Assembly: GCA_032716605.1 (NCBI GenBank)
Contig: CM064552.1
Location: 1,082,783 to 1,146,782 of the forward strand
Direction: 5' to 3'
Length of the DNA stretch: 64,000 nt
Origin: Paralithodes platypus
Lineage: Eukaryota > Arthropoda > Malacostraca > Decapoda > Lithodidae
The translations under genes and the position numbers were made by a program. Of the stretch, positions 45,701-60,700 are shown in pieces. The notes below the pieces were generated by a model. The model was not told where the DNA came from. It did not search any database and saw nothing but the letters and a program-made list of their open reading frames with translations. Within the stretch, counting starts at the first letter, position 1. Every line of letters begins with the position of its first letter.

Positions 45701-48700
45701 TTCACTAACCCTTTCTTTACAGAGCTATAATGAGTTGCAAAAGGCTTAATATAGTGAAAAGGCTCGCATGGTGAAGAATAAACTCTGTCTCTTGGCTGAC
45801 CTTTAGGGGTTGATAACCAGGTCACCTATCTCATTCTTGGAATACAGTATATCCTGTTGAGTTCTATTTATCTATTGTCAGAACTCCCGAGAGGATGACT
45901 ACTAATAAAATGCCTCAGTGTTTCTATACCCAACCAGAATGCACCCTCTCTCCAACCTATGTCAATTCATAGCAAGACTTATAAATTTGGCTATTCAGGT
46001 CTACCATCTTCAACAGAGAATCTATTCGACACTAAAGCTTCTTATTAGTTTATTCGTACATGTTTATCCACATTGGTCGGTGACTGGCCTGTATTATAAT
46101 ATTTCCTTTTCCTATGTGCCTGCCTTAAAAGGGCTGATAAACTGCTTGTACCAGCTCCCACATTCTGGATGACCATACATATTGTGCTGTTGGGGTCAAG
46201 TACTCCTTCCTCACCTATTGGCAACCAAAGTGGGGTTACCAGTGGTACAATAGCAACTTAGGCAGGGGATCTATACCTGAACAGGTCAACATCTGACCCC
46301 CTTGGCTACCTAGTGGAAAGTAATTTTGTCTTCTGTAAAATATTTTATTTCCACATAGCAATTTTGATAAGTTATTTCACCTTTATCTTGTATCGTCCCT
46401 TTTGGTTTGTTTAGTTTGCAAGTTTTACATTTTAATTAGTACCAGTTTGTTAACACTCAACGAGCGGCTAGTTTGGTAACATCTACTACCTGCCAAGCGG
46501 CCAGATTTACCCTAAACGAGCTTCATTCCATGCTCTTTATCATGCATAAATAAGAGCCAGAGCGTAATACAATTATGTATCCGTGAAAGGGCGATAATTG
46601 AGCTTTCCAATGACACCTGAACCATCCTTGCACGACCACGGGTTGTCTTGCAACGATGTTGCAACGCGAGTACAAAAACCCTAAAATAAGGTAATTTCCT
46701 TAAACAATTCCCTGTCTAGGGAGCCAGTGGATGTGTGTGGAGGAGGAACCAGTCGCGGTACGGGTGCCGTGCCGAACGGTCAGAGCCCACCCGCGCTGCT
46801 CCCACCGCTCGGACTCTCTCTCAGAGCCATTTATGTGCTGAACATCGCATTGGACTTAAGTCGGGCCCCACCATTTAGTCCTTGGTTCTCTTGACCGCCT
46901 TAAGTCGGGCACCGCCAAACAAGGGTTAAGTTTATTTTTTATTTTTTTTATTTGCTCTGAAGTACTGTACCTGTTAACAACCGGTTGGCCAGTGTTGGCA
47001 TCATAAAAGACTGGTAGTGGTGTGCCCCAGACACGTTGTCGTGAGATGCACCAATAAGGTCGCTGCCGGAGCTGAGCCACCATACCCGCCTGTCTCGTGC
47101 CTTTCCCTGGTAGAATCTTTACCGACTCCAGTGCTTTCTGGAGTGTGGAGAAAATGTATTATTGGTGAAAGAAGTATTGACATGGTTCTGAAAAATAGAT
47201 AGAATATGGTTCCTAGTTAGGATTTACATCGCTCAGAGAAGCCTTTGAAAGCTGATTACCGTTATCCATGCTGCCCATTCTCCTGTGGCAATCCTGTCAA
47301 GTCCACTAATTCTGAGATTACCGGTATTTCTAAGGACCTTATCTCAAAGTCTTCCAGCGTCAACCAACTACACAGGTTCTAATAGATATCCAAAATTGTC
47401 CCAGTTTGACACCTTCATTAAATCCCTGACCAGACGTACCAGTGCGGCCTCCTTGAGCTTGGCGGTGTTGAGGAACCATTGTCGGGTAGCTAACATAATG
47501 ACGGGCCGCTTGGACCTCCAGTCATAAGGATAGGAGTGAGTGTGGGGCTCACGGTGTAGTAGAACCATTGATTCAGGACCACTGCATCTCTCTGTAGGGC
47601 CAGGCAAAACACTAAATATAAAACTTGAAAACGAACTAAAAGGTTACTGATCAAATCAATATAACAAACTCATCAAAATAACAACTATCGAAACGACAAC
47701 ACACTACACAATATCTATATGTGGAAAAATGTATTTAAATTTATCGGAAATTAAACTTTGAAAACAACAAACTTATAATATCATAAAACTTAGGAATGAT
47801 CAATACAGTTGTCTGTATGGGGTTAGGGTAAATACTGATAGACTTTAGAATATCAATACAGTAGTCTCTATGGAATTCAATAACAAACTGATAAACCTTA
47901 GTTTATTAATAAATGTAAAACTTACATAACAAACAAACCAAAACTACATAATATACAGTAAACATAAACAAACTACATAATATACAGTAAACATAAACAA
48001 ACTACATAATATACAGTAAACATAAACAAACTACATAACATACAGTAAACATAAACAAACTACACAATATACAGTAAACATAAACAAACTACATAATATA
48101 CAGTAAACATAAACAAACTACATAATATACAGTAAACATAAACAAACTTATAGAAATCACAATGTGGAGATCATTAGATTATATATAGCTTCTATGGGGT
48201 CAAGGTCAATACTGATATAACCTTAGAATTATTTTACCTGATCAGGGCCAAATCAAGACAATATGGAACCCAAGCATGTTATAAAAAAGGCTCCCTCTTA
48301 ATCCTATGTGGTCCAAGAGGGATCTTTTGGGACATCCACTGTTTCACTCTATTAGTTTAGAGATAATAAGATGCTTCACCCTATTCAGATGTCAATATTT
48401 TTTTTCTGGGCGAGCGATAGCGAGCCTGTAACTTTGAAGAAATCGGCCTTTAGCCGGGACAGTTTTCTATCATTTTTGTTTGCAAATTTAGCTTGAAGCG
48501 GGTCTGGCGGTCATTTTTTAAGATTGACGGAAGTCTGGGAAGGCATTACCGTTAGCCTAGGGGACACTACTAAAATACATTGCTCGAAATTGGTAAAAGC
48601 AAGATAAATCTTCAATAATAATTAAACAAATATCATAAAAAACCCAAGACGTCGGATCAATTAGGGTTAACCAAATATAATTATCAGTAGTCTAGATCAT

Positions 48701-51700
48701 AAAAACTGAGTACTGTACAGTACTGTACAAAATTCTAAATTCTGACAAAACTGAAGCGCAAACTGTTAGACATAAGATTTGACTACAGTACACTTCCAAG
48801 TAAAAAAAAATATAAAATTTCTGAATTCAGATTTCCCTTAACGTCATTTCTCCCCCGAGTCATTTTGTCTACGTTCAGGGATGATTCACCCACATGAGTC
48901 ATTGGAGCTGGTGAACAAGTTTTGTTACCTAGGAGATACCATCTCTGCCGGAGGTGGGGCCGAGGCTGCCACTGTTGCTAGAATTAGATGTGGCTGGGAG
49001 AAGTTCAGAGAACTGCTGCCAATCGTGACCATGAAAAGAATGCCTCTCCCCCTGAAGGGAAAAGTGTATGCCTCATGTGTTAGAAGTGCAATGACGTATG
49101 CCTCAGAAACATGGGCCGTTAAAGTAGAGGATGTCAACAGAATGGAACGTAATGAGATGAGAATGGTGAGATGGATGTGTGGGGCCAGGCTACAGGATAG
49201 AATAACAAATGTTGAGCTGAGGAGACGTTTAGGTAAAGAATATTAGCGAGGTGATGCGTACAAGTAGACTGGGATGGTATGGACATGTGGAGAGAATGGA
49301 TGAACAAAATTGGGTGAAAAAATGCAGGGCTGTGATTGTGGAGGGAGCTGCACCAAGGGGTGGACCGAGGAAGACCTGGGATCGGACTATACGTGCCGAT
49401 CTCAAATCCAAGAACTTGACAAGTGAAGCAGCCCTTAACAGGGTTGCCTGGAATGCCGCCATTAGGACAAGAGACTAAAACTGCACGTATGTGTGGAGCA
49501 CTCAGTACATACATACAAGTTTAACTTAAATGGCAGCTTTCCAGGCGGCCTTGTCAAGGGCTGCCTCTGTTGTCAAGTTCTTTATTTTGAGATCGGACCG
49601 GAGTACCCGAGCCCACGTCATTCTAGGTCCACCCCTAAGCGCAGCTCCCCCCAAGTTCACAGTCCGGCATTTCTTCACCCAGTTCTGATCATCCATTCTC
49701 TCCACATGTCCAAACCAACCAAGTCGGCTCGTGCGCATCACTTCACTGATACTCCTAATGCCTAGACGCCTTCTCAATTCCTCGCTCGATACCCTGTCCC
49801 TAAGATTAACCCCACACATCCATCTCACCATTCTCTTCTCATTCCGTTCCATTCTATTGACATCCTCCGCTTTAACCGGCCACGTCTCAGAGGCATAGGT
49901 CATCGCGCTCTTAACACACGAGGTGTACACCTTCCCTTTAAGGTGGGGTGGGAGCCCTCTCATGGTCAGGAGTGGCAACAGCTCTCTAAACTTTCCCCAG
50001 CCACTTCTGACTCTAGCAATGGAGCTAGCTTCAGCGCCACCTCCAGCGGAAACTGTATCGCCCAGGTAGCAGAACTTATTCACACACTCCAGCGTTACAC
50101 TGTCGAAATCAACACTGACAGGCGGGTCATTTAATACAAGATCTCCCTTGCACACTGCACATTCAAAGTCTATGATTCTTGTCAAAGGTCCTCTAGCTCC
50201 ACTACATCTCTTGTGTACCCAGTCACAACATTGAATTGAATTACTTCCCACCCCCTTCCCACATACTGCGCATGGATAGTCGCCGCTTCTTTCCATAGCT
50301 CCACGCCCTACTCCACTAATCATGACCTTTGTTTTAAAATGTTATGTATGTATGTATGTATGTACCTAATTTAAAATTAAGCTAACCTAGCCTTAACCTA
50401 ACTACAGTAATAATCTTAATTAATTTCACTCCCAACACCAAACACCCTCAAAAGAAATTAATGATGGCATGTGATCCTCCAAGGATTCGAATCTGGGATA
50501 CCACATACAGAACTCTAACCATTACACCATCAAGAAACCTTAGTAAGCTAACCCAACTATTTCAAAGTGTGGGCAAAAAAAAATTATGGGTGAAAAGAAT
50601 AATTTGTGAAATGATTTGTGGGTAAAACCTGAAGATAGTCTCACCTAATATCTGGAGAACTGCCTCGTTGCCTGCCCCTAACACTTCCTTCCCCTCCAGG
50701 CCCTCCCCGGCACCAGCCACAAACCTTCCCTCACTATTCACCAAACATTCCTGAAATTATATTGTAAAACTTGCAAAATAAACACAGGAAAACAGTATAT
50801 TATATTTTTTCACCAACCAACTCTACTTCTACACTCAATGGTGATGGGCTGGTCTATCAGAGTGAGACCTGAGCGATCTCTGCCATACCCATAGCTTACT
50901 CTGACTGTTCCTTTTACTTATATATTTTCTAGATCTCATGTGATGGCGTCTCTTCCGTGGATTGACCTCCCAATCTACCAAGATTGGAAGCTAAAGCGTC
51001 ACATTATTCCTTTGCCCCTCAACTTTCTCTTCATAATTGCTGAGGGGCACAGGGCCCTGGGTGGGGCTTTGGTTTCCCGGGCGTTTACGCACCCTCTCAG
51101 CTCCCCGCCTTGGAGTGGCTTCGGTCACCCAGGCTTTATTGTGGTCGGCAGGGAGGGTTCTGTGGGGGCGCTCGTTTATGGCCTTGGCCTTACTCGGGGC
51201 CTTGGGGCTGTTCGGCCAGGCAGCTTGGGGAACAACAACAACAACAACAACTTCTACACTCAATTAATGAAATCAACAAATATATGTGGCAATCCAAGAC
51301 TTGAACCTAGGATACTCACACTGAAATTAATTTCACACATTTACATTTATGCATTACACTATCAAGACAGAACTGTTATTGCTAGTATTTTTTGTACAGA
51401 TATTTGTATTGATTAGTCTATCATTAGTGTGCTTTGGCTGGCATTATAGTACAGTATTTGTTTGTTTGTTTGTTTGGCTTAACCCCTTCTGTAACGGCGA
51501 TGTCTTTTTCATTTTTCTAGCTATATTTAGACAATTTTGTGCAGCTGAAGAAGGATCTGTGGTAGTAAAAAAAAAGGTTAAGCGAGACAGTTTGAAGCCT
51601 TTTAATTGCTGGAGTCCCTTCTGAAACTGAATATAATTGTCTGATAGTAGCCAGAATAAAGTTAAAAAGATGGCAGTGGTACTGAATGGGTTAAAAGGCC

Positions 51701-54700
51701 TACAGGGGTTCCTTGGTTAGGGCTACTCAAGGGACCAAATAAAAAACACCCTTGATAACATGGCTTGACCTGTGAGTACAGTACCTCACATCAGTTCTGC
51801 AGGCAGCAGTCATTGCTGTGAAGGATAAAGCTAGTGCAGTGAGAATTGGAGTTGCTATGAAGCAGGAAGATAGCATTTTTCATGGCTGGATGTCTTTCCA
51901 AATGCTAACGTTTAGCGGCTCTCTGGTGTAGTGACTAGAGTCTTGGACTTTCACCCAGAAGGTTCCAGGATCGCGCCCACGCTCGGCACAGTAAAGATTT
52001 TTCACAAGCACTGAGTCGTTTCCGTCCCTCATGAGCAAGGGGATGGGGTAATAGTACAGGACCCCAATGAAAATACTGTAAGCCTAATCGGCCTTATTGG
52101 GCTATCCTTAGCTGGCTTAGCATACGCTAGATTTAAGAACTATTATTATTATTATTATTAACGTTTACGAAAGGTGTTTTCTATTATCTTCACTTTTCAA
52201 TACAGTACTTGGATAGACTGGCTACCACATTAGACAGTTGGAGCTGAAATCAGGATCACTGACCTTGAACTTGCAAACAATCTTGTGATTGTAAAGAAAT
52301 ACCTGTCACAGGATATTTTCATATTGAATATGGAGTCACTGGATGTAAAGGTTTGTTGGACTAAGATTAAAGTAAAGAAATTCAGTGTCTAGTTGAATGC
52401 AGCAATGATACCTGCTAAACTGTAGTACTCTTTAAACTCACCAAGAATCAAAATTTCAGCAATGGAATCCACTCAAGCACTTCACTATTTTTCCCTGATT
52501 ACCTGATTACTGGCATGCAATTAAGGACTCTTTCCACTACTTTCATAGTTCTGGTCCAGAAGTTTCAGCCCTATGTATAGTCTATTAATTAAAATTAGTC
52601 CAGAAATTTTTACCTCAAACATCTATAACTCAAAAATGGCTAGAGCGAATGGGTGGTAAATTTCCACACCTACTCCCAGGCTGACTCTTCCAAAATAGTA
52701 GAAATAATAGCTCGATTATTCTAGTATATTTTTAGTTATAGTCGTTAGTGGTAGAGATTTCTGGCCTAAGTATAATGAACAGATTATAGTTACAGATAAA
52801 ACAAAAATCTGGTTAACAAAATGGGGCTGTCTCTCACCACAGACAGGTTGTGTTTGAGTGCCACCAGGTAGTCGTCCGGGCCGTGAGCCGGGGCGGTGTG
52901 AACCAGACCGCTGCCACTGTCCATCCTCACGTGGCCCGCACCAATCACAGGACACGATGAATGGTTGAAGGGATGCTGGTACTTTACACCTTCCAATACA
53001 TTCCCTGGAAATATATTAAATAGAAAATTAAATTAAATTAATTACCGGTAGTAAACAAATTTGCCATCAGATTAGGATAGTAAGTTATTTCTTTCACAAT
53101 ATGAGGTTATCCCTCCGCTACATACTGTACAGTACAGTATAGTACATATAGGCTTACGATGACAACCTTCGCTTTTATAGTCATCCATTGTTGGTGTAGT
53201 TCTCAATACCAGTACAAATGATTCCAGAAATATGACCATAAAAATTTTGAGGATAGAGAGTTGACAATAAAAGGTATGATGTGATACCAGCTTTAGTGCA
53301 ATACCATACCGGTACTGTACAGGTCTCCCTCACTATCCGATGCCCCGATTTAGGATATTATTATAGGTTTTTAGGTGTTTGGGTTTCGGTTTTGGCTGGT
53401 CCCAGAACGCATCCCCATTTACCCCGTTAATCTTAGGGTTTGCTATACAATTTTTCTATTTAAGATAGGGTTTTCAGGAACATAACCCAATCGTATATCG
53501 AGGGAGACCTGTGCTTATAAACTGCTTTACCCAGTTATCCTCATCCATTCCTCCCCCATAAGGTCAATCTACTTTGATATTTTGGATATTTATCTTGACC
53601 TTTCAACTTTGTTTGGCAAAGAGAGGTAAAGTCTAGACTGGATAATTAGTTGTACATTTCCAGAATCCTGGAGCATGGTTCAGTAAGGTATATTTTGGGT
53701 TAGTTATCTCAGTCTAAAAAGATTATTATAATGTAAAACTTGCAAAATTAACAAACCAAACCAGGGACGACACAATATATAGAACTTACCTTCTATAATA
53801 CATTTCACCTCCACATTTCCCTTGACAATCCTCCTGAGATCATCAAGTAAACTCTCCGCCCACACCACCACCAGTTCTCCCCCCGACGGCCCGTGCTCCT
53901 GGTACTGGTCGAGGGCCACCACAGCGTAGCGTTGGTCCGGGGCTACACACACGGCCTGGTTGGCGGGCAGGGTCCAGGGGGTAGTGGTCCAAATGGCTAA
54001 ATGAATTGTACACACATCTACATAGTCTAGTTCAGCCTGAGGAAAGGAAGTTACCGTACACAGATTAGGTTACAGTAGGTTAACACTACCTGATCTCACA
54101 TCATGCATGTTTAGTGTTTTTTTTTTTAAATTTCTATGGAGTTTTAAACATTTTGAGCATTTTTATGCATCTCCATATCTCCATTCACGCTAAACAAAAA
54201 GTACCCCCACACCCTTCAAGCTGAATATATACATTGTTCAGTAGAATAGTGTCCCACTTTCATTTATATTGCAAGCTCACTATCATTCATAAGGAAAAAT
54301 ATGACACCTGTATGAGGCAAACATTTTTACAATCGCCAAAGAAATGGATCAAACATCATGAAATTGCCAAAGAAATGGAGTAAAGCAGGGAAGTACAAAA
54401 AGAGCACCGTTGAATCAAGTACAGTCAAGAGCATATATGGCGATACACCTATTTGAATAAGTATCGCACACAAATGCACACTGACTAGGATATGTGCTTA
54501 ATTAAAGGGAATGTTTCAAAATATTTTATCTGCATGTTAGCAATGCTCATTAACTTTGCACCACTTCTCACTGCAGGTACTTAGTCCTAATATCAATTCA
54601 TATTCAACATCCCCATCCATCAAAATCTAACGTTATTGTATTTCTGCTAAACATCGATGACTACAGCTCGAAATTCCTTATAGCCTGAAACTTGCTAGTG

Positions 54701-57700
54701 GTTATATAGAAGAGATTCTATAGTCTGTCTGTATTTAGCTGACAACAAATGGCATTCTCCATGTCTTGATTACTCTGCTATTATAAAGACTTTGTAGCAA
54801 AATATGTTATGATCATTTTGCATTACAATGATAAAGCGACACTTTAGTTTTATATTTTTCCATTAGGTATCGAGAAGTCAGCTGTCAAGAGATAAATAAC
54901 AATGGAATCTATTGACCTGTAGTTCTGCTGTGGGTGTAGTGACGGGCATTGCCAGGTAGACGGCGGTGGACACATGCTCTGGATTGTACTCCAGCTCGGA
55001 CTCTGCCAGAGATGTGCCCAGGTTCGGGGAATAGTACACTGGTAGATAGTCCTGTAAAATGGAATACAGGTCAGTATTATTTTTTATTCGGTATAGGATT
55101 AATGTCTTGGGTAACAGCACTTCATATATTTATAGTAAAACAAAACAAAACTATTATAATGTAAAACTTGAAAAATAAACAAACCAAAACAGGAACGACA
55201 CAATATAAAGGCAAAAGAACTAATCAAAATCACTATGTGGAAATAATTTAGAAAAATATATTTTTGAAATAAAAGAATATAAAACCACCACATAGAATGT
55301 ACATCACTATATGAGTAAGCAAATTTAGTTCCCAGGCAAATTAATCGCACATATACTGTATTAACCTACTCTCGTCATATTCAAGGAATTAGTCAATTTG
55401 GGTACAGGCAGTTCAGGACATTCTGGTAAATTCTGTATGAATAAAGAAACTACAATTCAAATATCTATCTAAAGGTATCTATCTATCTATTGCCGGATGC
55501 CGTGATCCAGAAGGGGTGGCCACGAATGAAAAATATACCGGTATATTCTATTCTGATGTCACCACTTCCCTTTAGTTCATTGTGCCCATTCGTAAGTAGA
55601 TAGTAAGTACAATACAGTACAGTAATAGTACACTAGACCACCAAGTACAAATGGCTAGTCTACCCTAAACATGGCGAGTAATGTAACTCATTAGCCTTGA
55701 CATGCAACTTGTCTAGAAGGATTCACTACAACCAAACTAAACCTAATAGCCTTATGGCTTTCAGGTAAGTAAGAACTGGATAGACTACCCAATTTCTAAG
55801 TGTTGTTCCAATTAGTACACAATGATGCAGTTTTTACCACCATGCAGTACCTGCTAAAGAGCTGGGCAAAGGTCGGTGCCCTGATGCTCAGGAACTTCAG
55901 TGAACAGTTGCCACAGATTGCTAGACTGCACCGTCCACCACAGTACTGGTGTCTGCCAAATAGCACACTGGCTGGCCTGAGACTCGAACACTCGACCTCA
56001 CGTTTGCAGGCGAGTGCTCTACGGCCTGAGGCCATAATTTAAGCACCCCGTACGAATTGGCTCGTCTACCACACTAACTTTAACTAAGCTACACTTGTGC
56101 CTGGTGGGAACTACAACCTTTCAATTTGTTGGCTCTGTCTTTCAGAACAGTGATTCTGCCTCCTGGAGAACTATTATGGAGTACACACAGGCTAAGCCAT
56201 ACTTGAAAGGATGTAATATAAACTACAGTAACTCTAATATACTTGGGATTCATTGAATAATCAACATATGGTTAACTGTCTAAAAACTAACCAACACAAT
56301 ACTATACCTGGCTGTACAGACATTATTTTAATTAAATATTTAATGCGATGGAAAAAACTACCCTGAAAGTTACCTGATAAATGTAGCCCTTGTCAAAGAG
56401 ATCAGCAAAGAGGTGAAGCTGGCGAGTAACATAAGTTGGGTCCAGTGTTCGGTAAGTGAGGCCCCAGTCTGCCAGCAGACCCCAACGTTCAAATGCCTCA
56501 CGTTGCTTCACTATAGCCTCCTCTGCCACCTTCCGTGCTGCCAACACAATTAGGTCAATGGTACAATCTCTCCAGAAGGAATCTTTGAATGAAAGCTCTA
56601 GAAGAGGACATCCTATTAATCCTTGCAAGGTCAGTTCCCAAGGTATGGCATAACTCAAGATAGTCTAGTTAGAGTACAGTATTAAGAATTTATGATATCG
56701 TGGGCAAGAAATAAACAAGTAGTTCATTGGTTTGTTATTCCTCTCACCTCACCATAAATACAGCATTTTTGAGTATCCAGGCCCAGGATTCTATGGACTG
56801 GAGATGGGCACACATGCTTTTGGGACACACATTGCATATACAGTATATAGGATTACCATATAGGATTCCTCGGGGCTATAATTACAATACAGTAAGTAAA
56901 GGGGATATCGAACTAGAGCTCTTTTACACTAAACTTTCGATAGGCATAATTTTTCCTTCACTTCTGGAATCTCTTGCACTGGTATCAGAAGCTAGAATGA
57001 AGTTAAATTGAATCAAGTGACACACTTCTTATATAAGTTTAATTCACAAGCTACCAGCCCAGAATTGCCATGAAAAAACTATTAAAAAATGCTTCTATGA
57101 TACCAACTCAAGTCAAAACATATCTCTCTTTTCAATTGTAATACACATCTCACCCAGGATGCCAAACCAGGACAATTAGATTTTAAGGCTGGAATGAATG
57201 TGAGAAGGAGTACAGGAAAATCAACATGAAATTTCATTGTTTGGGCCATTTAATCACTTCCAAAGCATAATTATAACTTTGCATTCTTAATAACAAAAGA
57301 AGGATCTCAGCTTAACGACTGGTTTTGAATAGCCTGATCATACCTGCAGCTCTAATCTTCAACGGGTCATTTTGTCTGGCTCCGTCTTTTGTCTTTGTTG
57401 CGGCTGCTTTAAGTTCAATGGGGAGGCCGTGACAGTCCCAGCCCGGTATATAGTTGATCTTATAGCCTCGCAATAGTTTGTGCCGCACCGTGATGTCTTT
57501 TAAAATCTGTAAGAAGGAATTGGTTACATGTATAAGGTATAAATAAGTTATAAGTATATGGGATGTATAGAGCAGGATTGCAAACTTATTTATCAAGCAG
57601 TTGTGACTAGGATTACAGAATTACTTGTGAAGCAGTCTAGGTAAACTTCAGATGAGGCCTAGTGCTATAGATGATAAACATATTCCATTGTATTGTTATT

Positions 57701-60700
57701 AAGTGATGAGAATTAGCAATATTTACATGTTTGTTTGTCTATCTAATATAAAAATGATGGAGGCATGGTATGCACAATTGGGATTTATGCCACAAAATCA
57801 ACTATCAGTCAAAGGAAAGAGATACAGAGATGAGTCCCACAGGAACAGGAACACATAGCGTCGTATGTATGTATGTACGGTACTCAGGCCCAATCCCCAC
57901 TTTTTTTTTCTTTTTCTTTTTTCTTTTTTTTTTTGGGGGGGGGGGCGCGACTCAAGACAGAGCCCGAATAGGGACAACATAACAGAAAACAATCAACACA
58001 CAAAAACAAAATACAAATTCACACACATCTAGGTCATCCAGGAGAAGACCCAGAGCATTAGTGTGTAGTCTAACCTTATTGACAGCATGACCAATATGAG
58101 GGACTCCATTAGCATAAGGTGGACCATCATGTAACACATAGGATTTGTCTCGATCCTCTTTCTGTTGCCAGGAATACAGACTGTCAAACCCACCAGCCTG
58201 CAAATAATAATAACAATGTAAGTACTGTATTGTACTGTATATTTTTTTAACATACATATACATATACAGTTGTGAGCAAATATATACTGTAGTTACATCA
58301 ATTACAATCGTTGAACCAAGCATCTGGGCATTCTATACTTATTCAAATGGGTGCGTTTGCCATTTATGCTCTTGACTGTGCAAAGGTGCGCGAATTGTTT
58401 TGTCTAACGTAACGTTACCCAGAATTAAGGGGGTAGTACTCGCTTTTTCTGGACCCCCTTCTCCCTCATGTTTAGTATATTAGTTTTGAGGTTTTAAGAC
58501 ATTCGTTCCGTTAGTTTAGCGATTTAGTTTAGAGAAGCATAAGGAGATATTTTGGGCTTTTATGGACTTGGAAAAAGCGTATGATCGTGTGGACCGTGAA
58601 GCAATGTGGAAGGTGTTAAGGATTTATGAAATAGGAGGAAATTTGTTAGAAGCAGTTAAGAGTTTTTATGAAGGGAGCAGAGCATGTGTGAGAGTAGGAA
58701 ATGGTGAGTTGAGTGAATGGTTTGAGGTAAAGGTAGGTTTGCGACAGGGTTGTGTAATGTCACCATGGCTGTTTAATATGTTTATGGATGGTGTGGTGAG
58801 GGAGGTGAAAAGGAGAACTATGGGAAGAGGATTGGGTTTAGTAGGAAAGAATGGTAGAGATTGGGAGTTGAATCAGTTGCTGTTCGCTGATGACACAGCA
58901 TTGGTGGCGGATTCTGATGAGAAACTGCAGCGGGTAGTCAAAGAGTTTGGTGTGGTTTGTGGAAGGAGGAAACTGAAGGTGAACGTCAATAAAAGTAAAG
59001 TAATGGTTTGTAATAGGGGAGAGCATAGGGTGAATCTAGATGTGAGGCTGGATGGGGAAATATTGGAACAAGTAGAGTATTTTAAATATCTAGGAGGAAC
59101 GATAAGCAGGAGTGGAGGTATGGAAGTGGAGGTAAAACGGAGAGTGTGTGAAGGAAGGAAGGTTTTCGGAGCAATGGGAAGTATGTGGAAGACGAGAAAT
59201 CTCGGAGTGAAAGTAAAAAGTGCACTGTATCAAGGAATTGTTGTGCCAACAGTGATGTATGGGGCTGAGACATGGGCTCTGAAGAAAAAGGAGAAAAGAG
59301 GGCTGGATGTGATGGAGATGAGCTGCTTGAGGAGTATGTGTGGAGTTACGCGTAGAGACAGATTGAGGAATGAAGAGATACGTAGGAGAGTGGGGCAGCA
59401 GGAACATTTGTCAGCCAGAGTGGACAGAAGGGTGCTGAGCTGGTATGGTCATGTTGAACGAATGGGAGATGAAAGGCTTACAAAGAGAATATGTGAGTCA
59501 GGTACAAGGGGAGATAGAAGGGCAGGAAGACCCCCATTGAGATGGAGAGACTGTGTAAGAAAGGCTTTGGATGATAGAGGAATGACTATAGATCAGGCAG
59601 GGGAAGTGGTGGTGGACAGGAGTGAATGGAGAATGCTTGTGAATAGTTGAGTGAACACGTAGTCATTTGGAATAAGGGGTCGGGCGCAAGTTGGACTAGA
59701 TAATAGTCCATCAGGCGCCTGGCCCGGGGAGACGATTAATATGAAGGGTGCGCCTGGAAGTGTGGTGGGAGGGCTTGTGGCTTTGGCTCCGCTGCATGTC
59801 TGCCTGCCGAGATCGGAACCTTTCCGGGTGGTTGGGGGCCGGGGGAGTGCTGGAGCGACCTTGGTAACCCTGGTCTCTGGGTCTTCTCCTGGGTGACCTG
59901 GATGTGTGTGAGTTTGTGCTTTTTATCTGTGTTTATTTGTTGTTTTGTGTTGTTTTTGTGTTTTCCCTGTTCTTGCTCTGTCTTGAGTCGGCTACCCCCA
60001 AAATGGGGATTGGGCCTGAGCATATAGATAGATAGATAGATAGATAGTTTGGCGATTTTGAGACATTTCGCCTCATTTTATTGTCAATATTAAGACCTTT
60101 CATGCCCATTAAGTGTCTTTTTTTCCCTGGCGAGCGATAGTGAGCCTCTAAATCTTAAGAGGAATCGGCCTTCGGCTGGGACATTTTTCTACCAAAAAAT
60201 TTACAAATTTATCTTGAAAGGGGGTCTAGGGGGGTGTTTTTCTCAGCTTGATAAGAGGTCTAGCGAGGAAACTAAAAAATATATAAAATATATTAATATA
60301 TAGGCCAAAAACCAAGCAGTACCCCCTTAAAAGAAAATTACATCAACTGAAAGGTACACTAACTTACTTTCTGAATCCACCTCTCATTCTGTGGGATATT
60401 GTCGGGTTTCACAATACGAGGGAAGGTGGTGGATGGCAGGATAACGGTGTCCTTATACTTGGTCTTGGATGGAGCCTCGGATTGTGGTTGCCCTCCAGCT
60501 GAGGGGTTCAACCAGGATAATAATTAGTAAGAGAAACCCCATGTGAGGACAAGCCTTTATTATGACAATGTTTCACTTTACCCTTTCAGTACGCCTCGTC
60601 ATAATAAGTCACCAGCTGCAATAAGTCCAAAAATGTTACCATACATAAAGGTGCTTCAAAAATTGCTTATGTAGGTTAAATGCACCTTCAGGTTGGTTAA

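Noticed and set aside
45508..45749. Possible small host exon ([17 protein letters not shown] frame)
   Set aside because: No recognisable family, internal 27-bp direct repeats, and IARS2 splicing needs no exon here.
47388..47440. Longer IARS2 exon 10 using the ATGAAG|GTGTCA donor
   Set aside because: It would insert residues and break the exact-length match; CTG|GTACGT fits phase and alignment.
50400..50540. Functional tRNA genes (also at 30.9, 39.3, 43.7, 51.9 and 56.0 kb)
   Set aside because: A and B boxes are visible but acceptor stems are not paired and each is fused to a repeated SINE body.
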